Positions 23,825 to 23,947 of a stretch of DNA of 23,947 nucleotides are shown here, piece by piece. How positions within the stretch are numbered: the stretch's first letter is position 1; every line of letters starts with the position of its first letter. This DNA comes from a bacterium. GTDB taxonomy: Bacteria; Ratteibacteria; UBA8468; B48-G9; JAFGKM01. The stretch is from the NCBI GenBank assembly GCA_023230585.1, contig JALNXB010000032.1, positions 1 to 23,947 on the forward strand, written 5' to 3'. The notes under the pieces were generated by a model, which saw only the letters and a list, made by a program, of their open reading frames with translations, had not been told where the DNA came from and made no database searches. The translations under genes and the position numbers were made by a program.

Positions 23825-23947
23825 GTATGTGGTGTCTACTCACTCTGGAACTACGGCGCATACACCTTCTACACAACAATCGGGCACTCTGAGAACTCAC
23901 CCTTCTGCATAGAAGACATCTCCGAAGGGCTTAACAGGCTCAGAGTA
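23825..23947 (+). other. Start-less open frame of different base composition, cut by the window end
   Basis: From 23825 to the end one plus-strand frame stays open for 41 codons. It begins VCGVYSLWNYGAYTFYTTIG and ends EGLNRLRV, and I do not recognise it. I counted 61 G or C in 123 bases, with 26 of 41 third positions G or C, while the neighbouring genes strongly prefer A or T there. No ATG, GTG or TTG lies in this frame between the preceding in-frame stop (23798-23800) and the end, so it is a gene fragment, a repeat or a structured element rather than a normal gene start. The break falls within a few bases of the stop of the preceding gene. Confidence 0.4.

Noticed and set aside
1..23947. 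CRISPR arrays, tRNA/rRNA genes, transposases, phage genes
   Set aside because: I saw no regularly spaced repeats, no tRNA cloverleaf or rRNA-like sequence, and no recombinase or phage structural protein among the frames.

Overview
This AT-rich window suggests an uncultured, anaerobic, diderm (Gram-negative type) bacterium. The only ribonucleotide reductase visible is the oxygen-sensitive class III pair NrdD/NrdG. A LolD/LolC-E-type lipoprotein release ABC system implies an outer membrane. Compact operons, a GH106-like glycosidase, a Gfo/Idh/MocA oxidoreductase and tandem aldo/keto reductases would fit a saccharolytic candidate-phylum bacterium such as the Omnitrophica/Ratteibacteria lineages, but that placement is only a guess. 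Both ends of the window look unusual: palindromic repeats at the left end and a sudden composition change at the right end. The window may therefore be a whole metagenomic contig that broke at repeats.

Layout. 1-290: two copies of a short palindromic interspersed repeat. 291-6510 (+): a large cytoplasmic GH106-like glycoside hydrolase, then mfd, whose C-terminal autoinhibitory domain is truncated. 6520-13229 (-): a Gfo/Idh/MocA oxidoreductase; an operon of ABC-2 ATPase, ABC-2 permease, membrane-anchored TPR protein and guanylate kinase, driven by a near-perfect sigma70-type promoter at 10553-10580; and an upstream operon of lolC/E-like permease, lolD-like ATPase and a polyprenyl synthetase. 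13230-13806: a divergent non-coding region. 13807-16919 (+): three tandem aldo/keto reductase paralogues ending at a strong intrinsic terminator. 16994-19764 (-): rsfS (apparently with an AUC start codon), a double-ATP-cone protein related to the N-terminal part of NrdD, and a short YchF-like TGS GTPase. 20091-23248 (+): nrdD, nrdG and a small conserved-looking protein of unknown function, ending at a second terminator. 23410-23820 (+): an RsbW-like anti-sigma-factor kinase. 23825-end: a start-less open frame of clearly different composition.

The part most worth following up is 16994-22867. A divergent arrangement places an active class III reductase next to a protein with two ATP-cone modules and no visible glycyl-radical domain. 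That protein lies in a tight operon with a ribosome-silencing factor and a YchF-like GTPase. I infer that it could be a nucleotide sensor derived from a ribonucleotide reductase, linking dNTP/ATP status to reductase activity or to translation. The sequence shows the domains and the neighbourhood, not the function.
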